Shown in pieces: positions 42,509-50,582 of a stretch of DNA of 64,000 nucleotides. Position 1 is the stretch's first letter, and every line of letters starts with the position of its first letter. Origin of the DNA: Marinactinospora thermotolerans DSM 45154 (GTDB lineage Bacteria > Actinomycetota > Actinomycetes > Streptosporangiales > Streptosporangiaceae). A model generated the notes under the pieces. The model was not told the origin of the DNA and made no database searches. It was given only the letters and a program-made list of their open reading frames with translations. The stretch lies in the NCBI RefSeq assembly GCF_900167435.1, contig NZ_FUWS01000009.1:1-64000 (forward strand), read 5' to 3'. The position numbers and the translations under genes are program-made.

Positions 42509-43891
42509 ATGGAAGCGCGCACCTACATCGAAGAACACCGCGACGAGTTCGTCGCCGCGCTCAAGGAATGGCTGTCGATCCCCTCGATCTCGGCCGACCC
42601 CGCCCACCACGGCGACGTCCGCCGCTCGGCCGCCTGGCTGGCCGACCACCTGACCGCCACCGGCTTCCCGACCGTCGAGATCTGGGAGACCGCGGGCATG
42701 CCCGCGGTCTTCGCCGAGTGGCCGGCGGCCGACCCCACGGCCCCCACCGTGGTCGTGTACGGCCACCACGACGTGCAGCCGGTCGAACCGCGGGAGGAGT
42801 GGCACACCGACCCCTTCGCCCCGGTCGAGCAGGGCGACCGCCTCGTCGGTCGCGGGGCCTCCGACGACAAGGGGCAGGTGCTCTTCCACACCCTGGGCCT
42901 GCGCGCCAACCTCGCCGCCTCCGGCGCCTCCGCGCCTCCCGTCACCATCAAGCTGCTGGTCGAGGGGGAGGAGGAGTCCGGCTCGCCGAACTTCGCCGAA
43001 CTGCTGAAGCGCCACCGCGACCGGCTCGCCTGCGACGTCGTCGTCATCTCCGACACCACCATGTGGTCCGCCGACACCCCGTCCATGTGCGTGGGCATGC
43101 GCGGCCTCACCGACTGCCAGATCGACGTGTACGGCTCGGCGACGGACCTGCACAGCGGCTCCTTCGGCGGAGCGGTGCCCAACCCCGCCCGCGAACTCGC
43201 CGCCCTCCTCGCCGGAATGCACGACGCCGACGGGCACATCGCGATCCCCGGCTTCTACGACGACGTCGTGGAGATCTCCGAGCGGGAACGGGACCTGATC
43301 GCGCGCCTCCCCTTCGACGAGGAGGAGTGGCTGCGCACGGCCGGCAGCGCCGCCGTCGCCGGCGAGGAGGGCTACTCCACCCTCGAACGCCTGTGGGTGC
43401 GTCCCACCGCCGAGATCAACGGCATGTGGAGCGGGCACACCGGCGCCGGCACCAAGACCATCGTGCCCCGCTCCGCGCACGCCAAGGTCAGCTTCCGGCT
43501 GGCCCCCGACCAGGACCCGCTGCGCGTCCAGCAGTGCGTCCGCGACTACGTCACCGCCAACCTCCCGCGGGGGCTGCGCGTCTCGATCGAGTTCGGCGGC
43601 CCCGGCGTGCGCCCCTGCGCCTCGGACCTGGACTCGGTGGGCGTGCGCGTCGCCCGCGACGCGATGAGCCGCGCGTTCGGCACCGAGGTGCTGTTCACCC
43701 GCGAGGGCGGCAGCGGCCCCGAGGCCGACATCGCCGAGATCCTGGCGGCGCCGCTGGTCTTCGTCGCGGTCGGCCTCGACGACGACCGCATCCACGCGCC
43801 CAACGAGAAGGTGGAGATCCCGCTCCTCCTCAAGGGAGCCGAGGCCATCGCCTACATGTGGGACGGCCTCGCGGCGCAGGCGCGGGCCTGA
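42509..43891 (+). CDS. M20-family dipeptidase
   Basis: Zinc metallopeptidase of 460 residues, CNDP/PepV-like. Metal ligands: VVYGHHDVQPVEP, GRGASDDKGQ, the catalytic Glu pair in LLVEGEEESGSPNF, later Asp in VVISDTTMW and His in DDRIHAPNEKVE. A dimerisation domain lies between. It should cleave dipeptides in the cytoplasm. ATG 42509 is preferred (GGAAGGGG upstream); ATG 42470 would add 13 residues. It is divergent from the kinase gene and followed by nudC. Confidence 0.9.
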   Translation: MEARTYIEEHRDEFVAALKEWLSIPSISADPAHHGDVRRSAAWLADHLTATGFPTVEIWETAGMPAVFAEWPAADPTAPTVVVYGHHDVQPVEPREEWHTDPFAPVEQGDRLVGRGASDDKGQVLFHTLGLRANLAASGASAPPVTIKLLVEGEEESGSPNFAELLKRHRDRLACDVVVISDTTMWSADTPSMCVGMRGLTDCQIDVYGSATDLHSGSFGGAVPNPARELAALLAGMHDADGHIAIPGFYDDVVEISERERDLIARLPFDEEEWLRTAGSAAVAGEEGYSTLERLWVRPTAEINGMWSGHTGAGTKTIVPRSAHAKVSFRLAPDQDPLRVQQCVRDYVTANLPRGLRVSIEFGGPGVRPCASDLDSVGVRVARDAMSRAFGTEVLFTREGGSGPEADIAEILAAPLVFVAVGLDDDRIHAPNEKVEIPLLLKGAEAIAYMWDGLAAQARA

Positions 43892-43950
43892 AACACCCCG
43901 TCCGCCGGGCGGAGCGACGCCCGGCGGGCCCCGTCCATCTGGAAGGCAGC

Positions 43951-44916
43951 ATGACATCCTCACCCGCCCCGGCCCTGTCGCGCGGCACGATCGACCTGGC
44001 GGGGCACCGCCGCACCGACGAGACCTGGCTGGCCGAGGCCTGGGCGTCGCCGGACACGCGCGTCCTCGTCCTGGAACGCGGGGAACCGCAGACCTACGGC
44101 TGGCGGGCCCTGCTCGCCAAGCAGTCCCGCGCCCTGGTCACCTCCGACGCCGAAGAACCCGAACTGGTCTTCACCACGCCGGAACTGGCCCCCGAGGGGG
44201 AGCGCTACCTCCTCGGGGTCGACGACGAGGGCCGCGCCTACTTCGCGGTCCGCGCCGAGGCGGGGGTGGAGCTGGAGGAGGCCGAGGGGACCGAGCTGAC
44301 GTCGCTGCGCGAGGTCGGCGCGCTCCTGGGGCCGCGCGACTCCGGCCTGCTCACCCACGCGGTCGCGCTCGCCAACTGGCACGCCACCCACCTCTTCTGC
44401 CCGCGCTGCGGCTCGCCCACGAGGATCGCGGCGGCCGGGCACGTGCGGATCTGCGAACGAGAGGGGGCGGAGAACTTCCCGCGGACGGACCCGGCGGTGA
44501 TCATGCTGGTCCACCGGGGGCAGGGCGAGGCGGAACAGTGCCTTCTCGCGCACAACCCGCAGTGGCCGGACGGCCGCTACTCGGTGCTCGCCGGATTCGT
44601 CGAACCCGGTGAGTCACTGGAGCAGGCGGTGGTCCGGGAGGTCGCCGAGGAGGTGGGGATCGCGGTCGCCGAGCCCCGCTACCTGGCGTCGCAGCCCTGG
44701 CCGTTCCCGCGCAGCCTGATGCTGGGGTACACGGCCCGCGCGGTGGGACAGGCCCTGCGCACCGACCACGAGGAGATCGAGCAGGTCCGCTGGTTCACCC
44801 GCGAGGAGCTGTACGCCGCGGCCGACAGCGGCGAGGTGGTGCTCCCGGGACCGGTGTCGATCGCGCGCGGGCTCATCGAGCACTGGTACGGCGGTGAGCT
44901 GCCCGGCGCCTGGTGA
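43951..44916 (+). CDS. nudC: NAD(+)/NADH diphosphatase NudC
   Basis: Nudix enzyme of 321 residues that hydrolyses NADH/NAD and can remove NAD caps from RNA. The Nudix box is AGFVEPGESLEQAVVRE then VAEEVGI, and the NudC-specific SQPWPFPRSLM follows. The zinc ribbon is only half kept: CPRCGSPT is present, but the second pair reads ICEREGAEN, with a single Cys. Start ATG 43951; the frame is open for over 4 kb upstream in antisense to the kinase, which is not coding. Corresponds to Rv3199c. Confidence 0.92.
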   Translation: MTSSPAPALSRGTIDLAGHRRTDETWLAEAWASPDTRVLVLERGEPQTYGWRALLAKQSRALVTSDAEEPELVFTTPELAPEGERYLLGVDDEGRAYFAVRAEAGVELEEAEGTELTSLREVGALLGPRDSGLLTHAVALANWHATHLFCPRCGSPTRIAAAGHVRICEREGAENFPRTDPAVIMLVHRGQGEAEQCLLAHNPQWPDGRYSVLAGFVEPGESLEQAVVREVAEEVGIAVAEPRYLASQPWPFPRSLMLGYTARAVGQALRTDHEEIEQVRWFTREELYAAADSGEVVLPGPVSIARGLIEHWYGGELPGAW

Positions 44917-44937
44917 CCGCTCCCGCCACGGGAGCGG
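44917..44937. terminator. Hairpin between convergent nudC and ANTAR genes
   Basis: CCGCTCCC (44917-44924) pairs with GGGAGCGG (44930-44937) around GCCAC, immediately after the nudC stop. Confidence 0.7.
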
Positions 44938-44951
44938 ACGGCAGGCGCCGC

Positions 44952-45437
44952 TCAGCCACGTCGTCGCCGGGAGCCGCCGCGGACCGCGCCGCCCTCGCGG
45001 GCCAGCTCGGCGGGCAGCGGGATGAGCGGGTCGGCGCTGCTGGCGACGACCTCGCGGGCCAGGTCGGCCACCTTGCGCCCACGCGAGCGCGCGGCCTGAC
45101 GCAGGCGTTCGAAGGCCACGCGGGGCGAGAGCCGGTGCCGTTCGGCCAGGACGCCGATGGCCTGCTCGATGACGACGCGGGTGCCCAGGGCGTGTTCGAG
45201 CTGGGCCACGGTGACCCGGAGCCGTTCGGTCTCCGACGCCTGGACCGCGGCCTTGGGCGGGGCGGGGGGAGGGGACAGCCGTGGCCCCTCCTCGGCGTAG
45301 AGGAGGTCGGCCAGCACCATCGCGCCGAGCAGGTCGGGTAGCTCCTCACCGCTGTGGACCCGCCACCCGGTGGGCGTGCGGCGGATCGTGTCGACGGCGA
45401 TATCGCCCCCGTTGTCGACCGGGCTCTCAGGCGTCAC
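44952..45437 (-). CDS. ANTAR-domain protein
   Basis: RNA-binding antiterminator-type protein of about 161 residues. The C-terminal ANTAR helix bundle (about residues 85-140) reads TRVVIEQAIGVLAERHRLSP then AFERLRQAARSRGRKVADLA, the usual three-helix pattern with conserved Ala/Gly. No receiver or GAF sensor is attached; the N-terminal 80 residues are unrecognised. I use GTG 45437; TTG 45464 would give 170 residues. ANTAR proteins bind paired hairpins to prevent termination. Target unknown. Confidence 0.8.
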   Translation of the reverse strand: MTPESPVDNGGDIAVDTIRRTPTGWRVHSGEELPDLLGAMVLADLLYAEEGPRLSPPPAPPKAAVQASETERLRVTVAQLEHALGTRVVIEQAIGVLAERHRLSPRVAFERLRQAARSRGRKVADLAREVVASSADPLIPLPAELAREGGAVRGGSRRRRG

Positions 45438-45513
45438 GTCTTCCCCCAAGTTCCTCGCCCCCAAGGCTGGTAGGACGGGGCCGCCGCCCGGTGGTGCCGA
45501 GCGGCGGGTCCGT

Positions 45514-45771
45514 CTACTGCGCGGCCAGTTTCTCCTTGACCTGTGACAGCGATGGGTTCGTCAATGCCGTACCGTCGGCGAACAGGACCGTGGGAACGGT
45601 CTGGTTTCCGCCGTTGACCTGCATCACGTACTCGGCGGCCTGGGGGTCCTGTTCGATGTTGATCTCATTGATCTCGATGCCCTCGCGGGCGAGCTGGCTC
45701 TTCAGCCGCTTGCAGAAACCGCACCAGGGGGTGGAGTACATGGTGATCTGCGCGGTCGTGGGGGTGGTCAT
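45514..45771 (-). CDS. mrx1: Mycoredoxin
   Basis: Glutaredoxin-like protein of 85 residues. Active site STPWCGFCKRL, cis-Pro in NQTVPTVLF, and GTALTNPSLSQV match mycoredoxin-1, which uses mycothiol to reduce mixed disulfides in actinobacteria. ATG 45771 is preferred to the upstream ATG because it gives the family N-terminus (MTTPTTAQITMY). It lies beside uvrD2, as Rv3198A does beside Rv3198c. Confidence 0.92.
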   Translation of the reverse strand: MTTPTTAQITMYSTPWCGFCKRLKSQLAREGIEINEINIEQDPQAAEYVMQVNGGNQTVPTVLFADGTALTNPSLSQVKEKLAAQ

Positions 45772-45920
45772 GGGCGGTCTCCTTCTCACGGGTCTGGCGT
45801 TCGCCGCCTACTACCAACACCGGCAACCGTACTGAGCTTCCCCGATGTGATCAGGTCGGAGGGTGGGACGCTGCCGGGTGTGTCCCGGTTCCCGCTTTGT
45901 TCCCCGCTGTCCCGGTGGGG

Positions 45921-45929
45921 TTGTCCACA
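45921..45929 (+). promoter_or_regulatory. Single DnaA-box-like nonamer upstream of uvrD2
   Basis: TTGTCCACA equals the actinobacterial DnaA box consensus. It lies 113 bases before the uvrD2 start, in the space between divergent mrx1 and uvrD2. Only one box is seen, so this is not an origin; it could link expression to DnaA, or be chance. Confidence 0.35.
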
Positions 45930-46042
45930 GCCCCTGACTCCGGTGCCGTCGCTGTTCACCGCCTCGCCGATACTTGAGAGACTGACCGGGCAGGAGTAGC
46001 CGCCGGGGCCTAAGTGGCCGGGGGGATTGGAGACGACCGCAC

Positions 46043-48130
46043 ATGGACGCTGACCGCCTGCTGGAAGGGCTCGACCCCGAACAGAAGGAGGTTGCGCGCT
46101 CGGTGCGTGGTCCCGTCTGCGTCCTGGCGGGGGCGGGCACCGGAAAGACCCGCGCCATCACCCATCGCATCGCCTACGCCGTGGCCAGCGGCGTCGTCGC
46201 CGAACAGCAGATCCTCGCCGTGACCTTCACCGTCCGCGCGGCCGGCGAGATGCGCGGACGGCTCCGCTCGCTGGGCGCTCCCCGGGTGCAGGCCCGCACC
46301 TTCCACGCCGCGGCGTTGCGCCAGCTCTCCTACTTCTGGCCACAAGCGGTCGGCGGCCCCAAACCGCGGCTCATCGAGAGCAAGCTGGGCGTGGTGGCCG
46401 AGGCGGCGCACGCCTGCGGACTCCAGCTCGACCGGCTGGGCCTGCGCGACGTCGCCGGTGAGATCGAGTGGTCGAAGGTCACCCAGACCCGCCCCGCCGA
46501 CTACGAGGCCATCGTCGACAAGGCCGGGCGCACGCCCCCGATCCAGGCGCGCGACATCGCCCGCGTCTACGACGCCTACGAGGAGATCCGGCGCGAGCGC
46601 AACCTCCTCGACTTCGAGTCGATGCTCGAACTCACGGCCGCGATGCTGACCGACTCCCCCAAGATCGCCGAGGAGATCCGCGCCCAGTACCGCTATTTCG
46701 TCGTCGACGAGTTCCAGGACGTCAACCCGCTCCAAAAGCTTCTGCTCGACGCCTGGCTGGGCGACCGCGACGACGTGTGCGTGGTCGGCGACCCCAACCA
46801 GACCATCTACTCCTTCGCCGGGGCGACCCCCGGCTACCTCACCGGGTTCCCCGCGGCCTACCCGCACGCCACGGTGGTGCGGCTGGTCCGCGACTACCGG
46901 TCCACCCCGCAGGTCGTGCGGGTCGCCAACGCCTCGCTCGAACACGCCAGCGGACCCGCCGCGGCCCAGCGGCTCCAGCTCGTCGCGCAGCGCCCCGACG
47001 GCCCCGACCCCTCCTACACCGAATACGACGACGAACCCGCCGAGGCCACGTCGGTCGCGCGTAAAATCGCCGCCCTGATCGAGTCCGGGACACCGGCCCG
47101 CGAGATCGCCGTGCTGTTTCGGACCAACTCCCAGTCCGCCACCTACGAGCAGGCCCTCTCCGACCTCGGGGTCCCCTACACGGTCCGGGGGAGCGCCCAG
47201 TTCTTCGACCGTCCCGAGGTCCGAGGCGCCGTCCACACCCTGCGCGGCGCCAGCCGGGCCGACGACCACGCCCCGCTGGTCGAGACCGTCCGGGCCATCC
47301 TCGCCCCGCTCGGTCTCACCCCGCAGCCCCCCGAGGGACGCCAGGCGCGCGAGAAGTGGGAGGCGTTGGCGGCCCTCGCCCAACTCGCCGAGGACGTCGT
47401 GGCCGAGCGCGCCGACGCCACCATGGCCGACTTCGTCACCGAGTTGGAGAACCGCGTCGCCACCGAGCACGCCCCCGAGATCGAGGGGGTGACGCTGGCC
47501 TCGCTGCACTCGGCCAAGGGGCTCGAATGGGACGCGGTGTTCCTGGTCGGGTTGACCGAGGGCATGCTGCCGATCATCTACGCCGAATCGGCCGAACAGG
47601 TCGAGGAGGAGCGCCGGCTCTTCTACGTCGGTGTCACCCGCGCGCGCGAGTACCTGGCCATGTCGTGGTCCCTCGCGCGTTCCCCCGGCGGGCGTAAGAC
47701 CCGCAAACCCTCCCGCTTCCTCGACGGCCTGCGCCCGGCCTCGCCGTCGCTGGCCGGCCGGCGTGCCGAACGCGCGTCGGCGAAGATCGTGCGCTGCCGG
47801 ATCTGCGGCGCGACGCTCACCGAGGCCGTCGAACGCAAGATCGGCCGCTGCGCCGGCTGTCCGGCCGACTACGACGAGGAACTCCTCGAACGGCTGCGCG
47901 AGTGGCGGCGCGCCATCTCGTCCGAGCAGAAGGTCCCGGCCTACGTCGTCTTCACCGACGCCACCCTCCAGGCGATCGCCGAACACGTGCCCACCAGTTC
48001 CGCCCAGCTCTCCCGCATATCCGGTGTGGGCGCGGTCAAGCTCGACCGTTACGGTGAGGCCGTGCTGGCGCTGTGCGCGGGCGAGGAGCCGGCGCGCGCC
48101 GGCGCGGCGGGACATGAGGAGGAGCAGTGA
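46043..48130 (+). CDS. uvrD2: ATP-dependent DNA helicase UvrD2
   Basis: Superfamily 1 helicase of 695 residues. Motifs: Walker A AGAGTGKTRA near residue 30, Ia VTFTVRAAGEM, II FVVDEFQDVNPLQ, III VGDPNQTIYSFAGAT, IV AVLFRTNSQSA, V SLHSAKGLEWDAVF, VI LFYVGVTRAREYL. After the motor come two Cys pairs (CRICGATL ... CAGCPADY, near 587-610) and a HRDC domain (about 615-680), exactly the architecture of mycobacterial UvrD2. The stop overlaps tesB (GTGA). A clear start ATG follows CGACCGCAC with a weak site GGGGGGATTGGAG. Confidence 0.95.
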   Translation: MDADRLLEGLDPEQKEVARSVRGPVCVLAGAGTGKTRAITHRIAYAVASGVVAEQQILAVTFTVRAAGEMRGRLRSLGAPRVQARTFHAAALRQLSYFWPQAVGGPKPRLIESKLGVVAEAAHACGLQLDRLGLRDVAGEIEWSKVTQTRPADYEAIVDKAGRTPPIQARDIARVYDAYEEIRRERNLLDFESMLELTAAMLTDSPKIAEEIRAQYRYFVVDEFQDVNPLQKLLLDAWLGDRDDVCVVGDPNQTIYSFAGATPGYLTGFPAAYPHATVVRLVRDYRSTPQVVRVANASLEHASGPAAAQRLQLVAQRPDGPDPSYTEYDDEPAEATSVARKIAALIESGTPAREIAVLFRTNSQSATYEQALSDLGVPYTVRGSAQFFDRPEVRGAVHTLRGASRADDHAPLVETVRAILAPLGLTPQPPEGRQAREKWEALAALAQLAEDVVAERADATMADFVTELENRVATEHAPEIEGVTLASLHSAKGLEWDAVFLVGLTEGMLPIIYAESAEQVEEERRLFYVGVTRAREYLAMSWSLARSPGGRKTRKPSRFLDGLRPASPSLAGRRAERASAKIVRCRICGATLTEAVERKIGRCAGCPADYDEELLERLREWRRAISSEQKVPAYVVFTDATLQAIAEHVPTSSAQLSRISGVGAVKLDRYGEAVLALCAGEEPARAGAAGHEEEQ

Positions 48131-49044
48131 CCGGGCCGACGACGCCGGGGGACGGCGAGGACAACCCGCCGGTCCCCGAGGGAGGACAGACCCTTCAGGG
48201 GCTGCTCTCCATCCTCGACCTCGAACCGATCGAGGTGAACATCTTCCGCGGGCGCAGCCCCGACGGCGGACCGCAACGGGTCTTCGGCGGACAGGTGGCC
48301 GGCCAGGCCCTGGTGGCGGCCGGTCGCACGGTTCCCGCCGACCGTCACGTCCACTCGCTGCACGCCTACTTCATCCGTCCCGGCGACCCCGCGGTGCCGA
48401 TCGTCTACACCGTCGACCGCGTGCGCGACGGTCGTTCCTTCACCACCCGCAGGGTCACCGCGGTCCAGCACGGCAAGGCCATCTTCGCGCTGTCGGCGTC
48501 GTTCCACCACGTCGAACCCGGCCTGGAGCACCAGGTGCCGATGCCCGACGTCCCGCCGCCCGAAGAGCTGCCGACCATGCACGACCGGCTCTTCGAGGTG
48601 TTCGGCCGGGTTCCCCGCTTCGCCACCTGGCATCCGATCGAACTGCGTCCGGCGGGTCCCCTGTCGTTCGAGGTCGAACACGACCCACAGTTGCGGACCA
48701 CGCGCAACCTGGTCTGGCTGAAGGCCGACGGCCGGTTGCCCGACGATCCACTGCTGCACGTCTGCCTCATGACCTACGCCTCGGACATGACCCTGCTCGA
48801 CACGGTGCTGCTGGCCCACGGGCGTTCCTTCTCGGGGATCTCCATGGCCAGCCTCGACCACGCCATGTGGTTCCACCGGCCGTTCCGGGCCGACGACTGG
48901 CTGCTCTACGCCCAGGAGACACCGGTGGCCGGTGGGGCCCGGGGGCTGGCGCGCGGCCTCGTCTACACCCGCGCCGGCGATCTGGTGTGCTCGGTGGTCC
49001 AGGAGGGGCTGATCCGCGTGGTCGAGGACGCCCCGCGGGGGTGA
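48127..49044 (+). CDS. tesB: Acyl-CoA thioesterase II
   Basis: Double-hotdog thioesterase of 305 residues that hydrolyses medium/long-chain acyl-CoA. Family segments are QRVFGGQVAGQALVAAGRTV, SLHAYFIRPGDP, GRSFTTRRVTAVQ and, in the C-terminal hotdog, ISMASLDHAMWFHRPFRADDW with the catalytic Asp, then SVVQEGLIRVV. GTG 48127 overlaps the uvrD2 stop. Confidence 0.93.
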   Translation: MTGPTTPGDGEDNPPVPEGGQTLQGLLSILDLEPIEVNIFRGRSPDGGPQRVFGGQVAGQALVAAGRTVPADRHVHSLHAYFIRPGDPAVPIVYTVDRVRDGRSFTTRRVTAVQHGKAIFALSASFHHVEPGLEHQVPMPDVPPPEELPTMHDRLFEVFGRVPRFATWHPIELRPAGPLSFEVEHDPQLRTTRNLVWLKADGRLPDDPLLHVCLMTYASDMTLLDTVLLAHGRSFSGISMASLDHAMWFHRPFRADDWLLYAQETPVAGGARGLARGLVYTRAGDLVCSVVQEGLIRVVEDAPRG

Positions 49045-49121
49045 TCCCCTCCCTCGGCCGTGGCGCCCGACGTTGCGCCGGCCGCTCAGGTTCCGGCCGG
49101 TAACGGACAAAACACCAGGTC

Positions 49122-49160
49122 AAAAATAGGTTGCCGGTTCTCGTTCGACCCCTCTAGGGT
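49122..49160 (+). promoter_or_regulatory. Predicted WhiB7-autoactivated promoter
   Basis: A -35 TTGCCG at 49131-49136 and a -10 TAGGGT at 49155-49160 are spaced by 18 bases. The AT-rich AAAAATA at about 49122-49128 sits just upstream of the -35, the position where the WhiB7 AT-hook contacts DNA at its target promoters. Transcription would start near 49167. Confidence 0.65.
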
Positions 49161-49233
49161 TGTCCCATCAAGTTCGCGCCCGCCGCGGGAGAAGATCCCT
49201 GCGGCCGATTGAAGAAGGAGGTGCTCCGATCAA

Positions 49234-49464
49234 ATGACCACGATAACTCTCGCTTTCGAGCTGTCCGCGTCTGTTCGGGGCATCACCCGGCGCGGCAATG
49301 GTGTGTGCGGATATGGCGCTGATCTCTCCAAGACCTTCCAGGGCTTCGGCGGTGGTCTGCCTTCTCGCGAATCCTCGCACCAGCTCGACGGAGTCACGCT
49401 CGCACGATCCCCGCGCCCTTGGGGCGCCGTGGGGTTGACGTGTCCACGGAGCACACCGGCCTGA
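49234..49464 (+). CDS. Candidate whiB7 upstream ORF (leader peptide), 76 aa
   Basis: Starts ATG 49234 behind AAGGAGG (49215-49221, 12-base gap) and ends 27 bases before the leader terminator. The peptide (MTTITLAFELSASVRG ...) resembles no family. Its expected role is regulatory: translation rate across it would decide whether the terminator hairpin forms. A shorter peptide in another frame is also possible, so the exact ORF is uncertain. Confidence 0.45.
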   Translation: MTTITLAFELSASVRGITRRGNGVCGYGADLSKTFQGFGGGLPSRESSHQLDGVTLARSPRPWGAVGLTCPRSTPA

Positions 49465-49490
49465 TCCACTAGGGCCGGGAACTCCTCCCG

Positions 49491-49527
49491 TGGCCGCGGA
49501 ACCCCACACAGGGGCCGCGGCCATTTT
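49491..49527 (+). terminator. Intrinsic terminator in the whiB7 leader (attenuator)
   Basis: TGGCCGCGG (49491-49499) pairs with CCGCGGCCA (49515-49523). Inside it CCCC (49502-49505) pairs with GGGG (49511-49514), and TTTT follows at once. A canonical intrinsic terminator is rare in this GC-rich window and lies 144 bases before the whiB7 start. Confidence 0.8.
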
Positions 49528-49671
49528 GGTGTCCCGCACCGGGTCTTCTCTTTGCCAGAGGAGCCGGTCGCCGGGGCTTACCGCAGGTCAACGCCCCCTC
49601 ATCGGATCGGGAAACCGATCCGGTCGACGTTGTCACCTACCGCGTAACACCAAGAATCAGGGAGGACACCG

Positions 49672-49950
49672 ATGCTCGCGTCGGTCCTGGAAACCCCGTG
49701 GCTCGCAGAGGCCGAGGTCCCCTGCCGTCGGGAACCAGACCTCTTCTTTGCGGAAGCGCCGGCCGATGTCGAGGCGGCCAAGGCCGTCTGCTCGGACTGC
49801 CCGGTACGCGAACAGTGCCTGGCCGACGCGCTGGAGCGGCGGGAGCCGTGGGGCGTGTGGGGCGGACAGCTCCTCGTCGCCGGGCAGGTCGTGGCGCGCA
49901 AGCGTCCGCGCGGCCGTCCGCGCAAGGACGCCCAGCCTGTCGCCGCCTAG
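49672..49950 (+). CDS. whiB7: WhiB7 transcriptional activator of intrinsic antibiotic resistance
   Basis: Iron-sulfur WhiB protein of 92 residues. Four cluster cysteines: one in EVPCRREP and three in VCSDCPVREQC. The conserved GVWGG turn follows, and the C-terminal AT-hook RPRGRPRKD distinguishes WhiB7 from other WhiB proteins. It binds the housekeeping sigma factor and activates resistance genes and its own promoter. GGGAGGACACCG precedes ATG 49672. Position next to uvrD2 matches Rv3197A. Confidence 0.95.
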   Translation: MLASVLETPWLAEAEVPCRREPDLFFAEAPADVEAAKAVCSDCPVREQCLADALERREPWGVWGGQLLVAGQVVARKRPRGRPRKDAQPVAA

Positions 49951-50017
49951 CCGGCCTTCCGGCCCCTTCGGGCCACCGATCCATCCGCTCGTCCCTACCC
50001 CCAGGTGAGGAAGTCCC

Positions 50018-50176
50018 ATGCTGTTCCACGAACTCGTCAACCTGCAGAAGACCGTCGATGACAAGCGCGAACGCCGCCGCCAGCGGCTCACCGCGCGAGG
50101 ACTCCGCGTCCAACTGCGCGAGCAGCGTCGTGCCGAGCGGGCCCTCATGGAAATGAGGTTCTCGCGATTGTGTTGA
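50018..50176 (+). CDS. Small basic protein downstream of whiB7, 52 aa
   Basis: ATG 50018 with GAGGAAG just upstream, 67 bases after whiB7 and before a terminator, so co-transcribed with it. The product is Arg/Gln-rich and helical in appearance (ELVNLQKTVDDKRERRRQ, then LREQRRAERALMEMRFSRL), with pI clearly basic. Family not recognised. It would be induced with WhiB7 if real. Confidence 0.6.
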   Translation: MLFHELVNLQKTVDDKRERRRQRLTARGLRVQLREQRRAERALMEMRFSRLC

Positions 50177-50189
50177 CGCGGGTGTGACA

Positions 50190-50216
50190 CGGGCCGGTGC
50201 CTTGGGCGCCGGCCCG
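50190..50216 (+). terminator. Terminator of the whiB7 transcript
   Basis: Twelve-base-pair stem (50190-50201 with 50205-50216, one T-G pair) and a 3-base loop, 13 bases after the 52-residue ORF. Confidence 0.7.
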
Positions 50217-50582
50217 TCCGGTTTCGGGGACATCGCGACCGGGAGCGTGCAAGGCGCTCTTCCGGGAGGGCGGGCGTGGCCCGAGCGGTGGCGACGACAC
50301 GGTCTGCTCCGTCGATGGTCCGGAGCGCGGACCCGCCGGACGGGGACAGGCCGGTCGTGCGATCGGCGGTGTGACGTTCCCCTCGTCCGGCGCTCGGGAC
50401 CGTCGCGCGCGGTGGCCGGAAGCGGTCGTCATCGTGTTCGGGTCCTTTGCCCAGGTCATGTGGTGGGGACGGGGTGCCCGCGGACCCTTCGGGAACGTGA
50501 ATAGGTACTTAAGTGTCTTTTGTTGACAAAAACCGTCATAGGTTCTCTGTGGCCTGTCCTAGCCCTGAGCTACGTTGAAAAC
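50217..50582. other. 366-base gap with an AT-rich palindrome
   Basis: No gene. At 50518-50531 the AT-rich TTTTGTTGACAAAA is a perfect inverted repeat (arms TTTTGT/ACAAAA), striking in this GC-rich DNA, and includes TTGACA. It lies 52 bases before the start of the M48-like gene and may be an operator or promoter element. Confidence 0.5.

Larger units (their letters stand above)
49045..49671 (+). promoter_or_regulatory. whiB7 long leader with attenuation elements
   Basis: The 627 bases between tesB and whiB7 contain, in order, a promoter with AT-rich activator element (49122-49160), a well-placed ribosome-binding site AAGGAGG at 49215-49221 with an upstream ORF, and an intrinsic terminator (49491-49527). 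This is the arrangement known for whiB7 in mycobacteria and Streptomyces, where stalling of ribosomes on the upstream ORF by antibiotics prevents termination. Confidence 0.75.

Noticed and set aside
39724-43950. Very long plus-strand open frame upstream of nudC
   Set aside because: It is antisense to the response regulator and kinase genes and then overlaps the peptidase gene in another frame. It is His/Gly/Arg/Pro-rich and typical of high-GC shadow frames. Only the last 321 codons are nudC.
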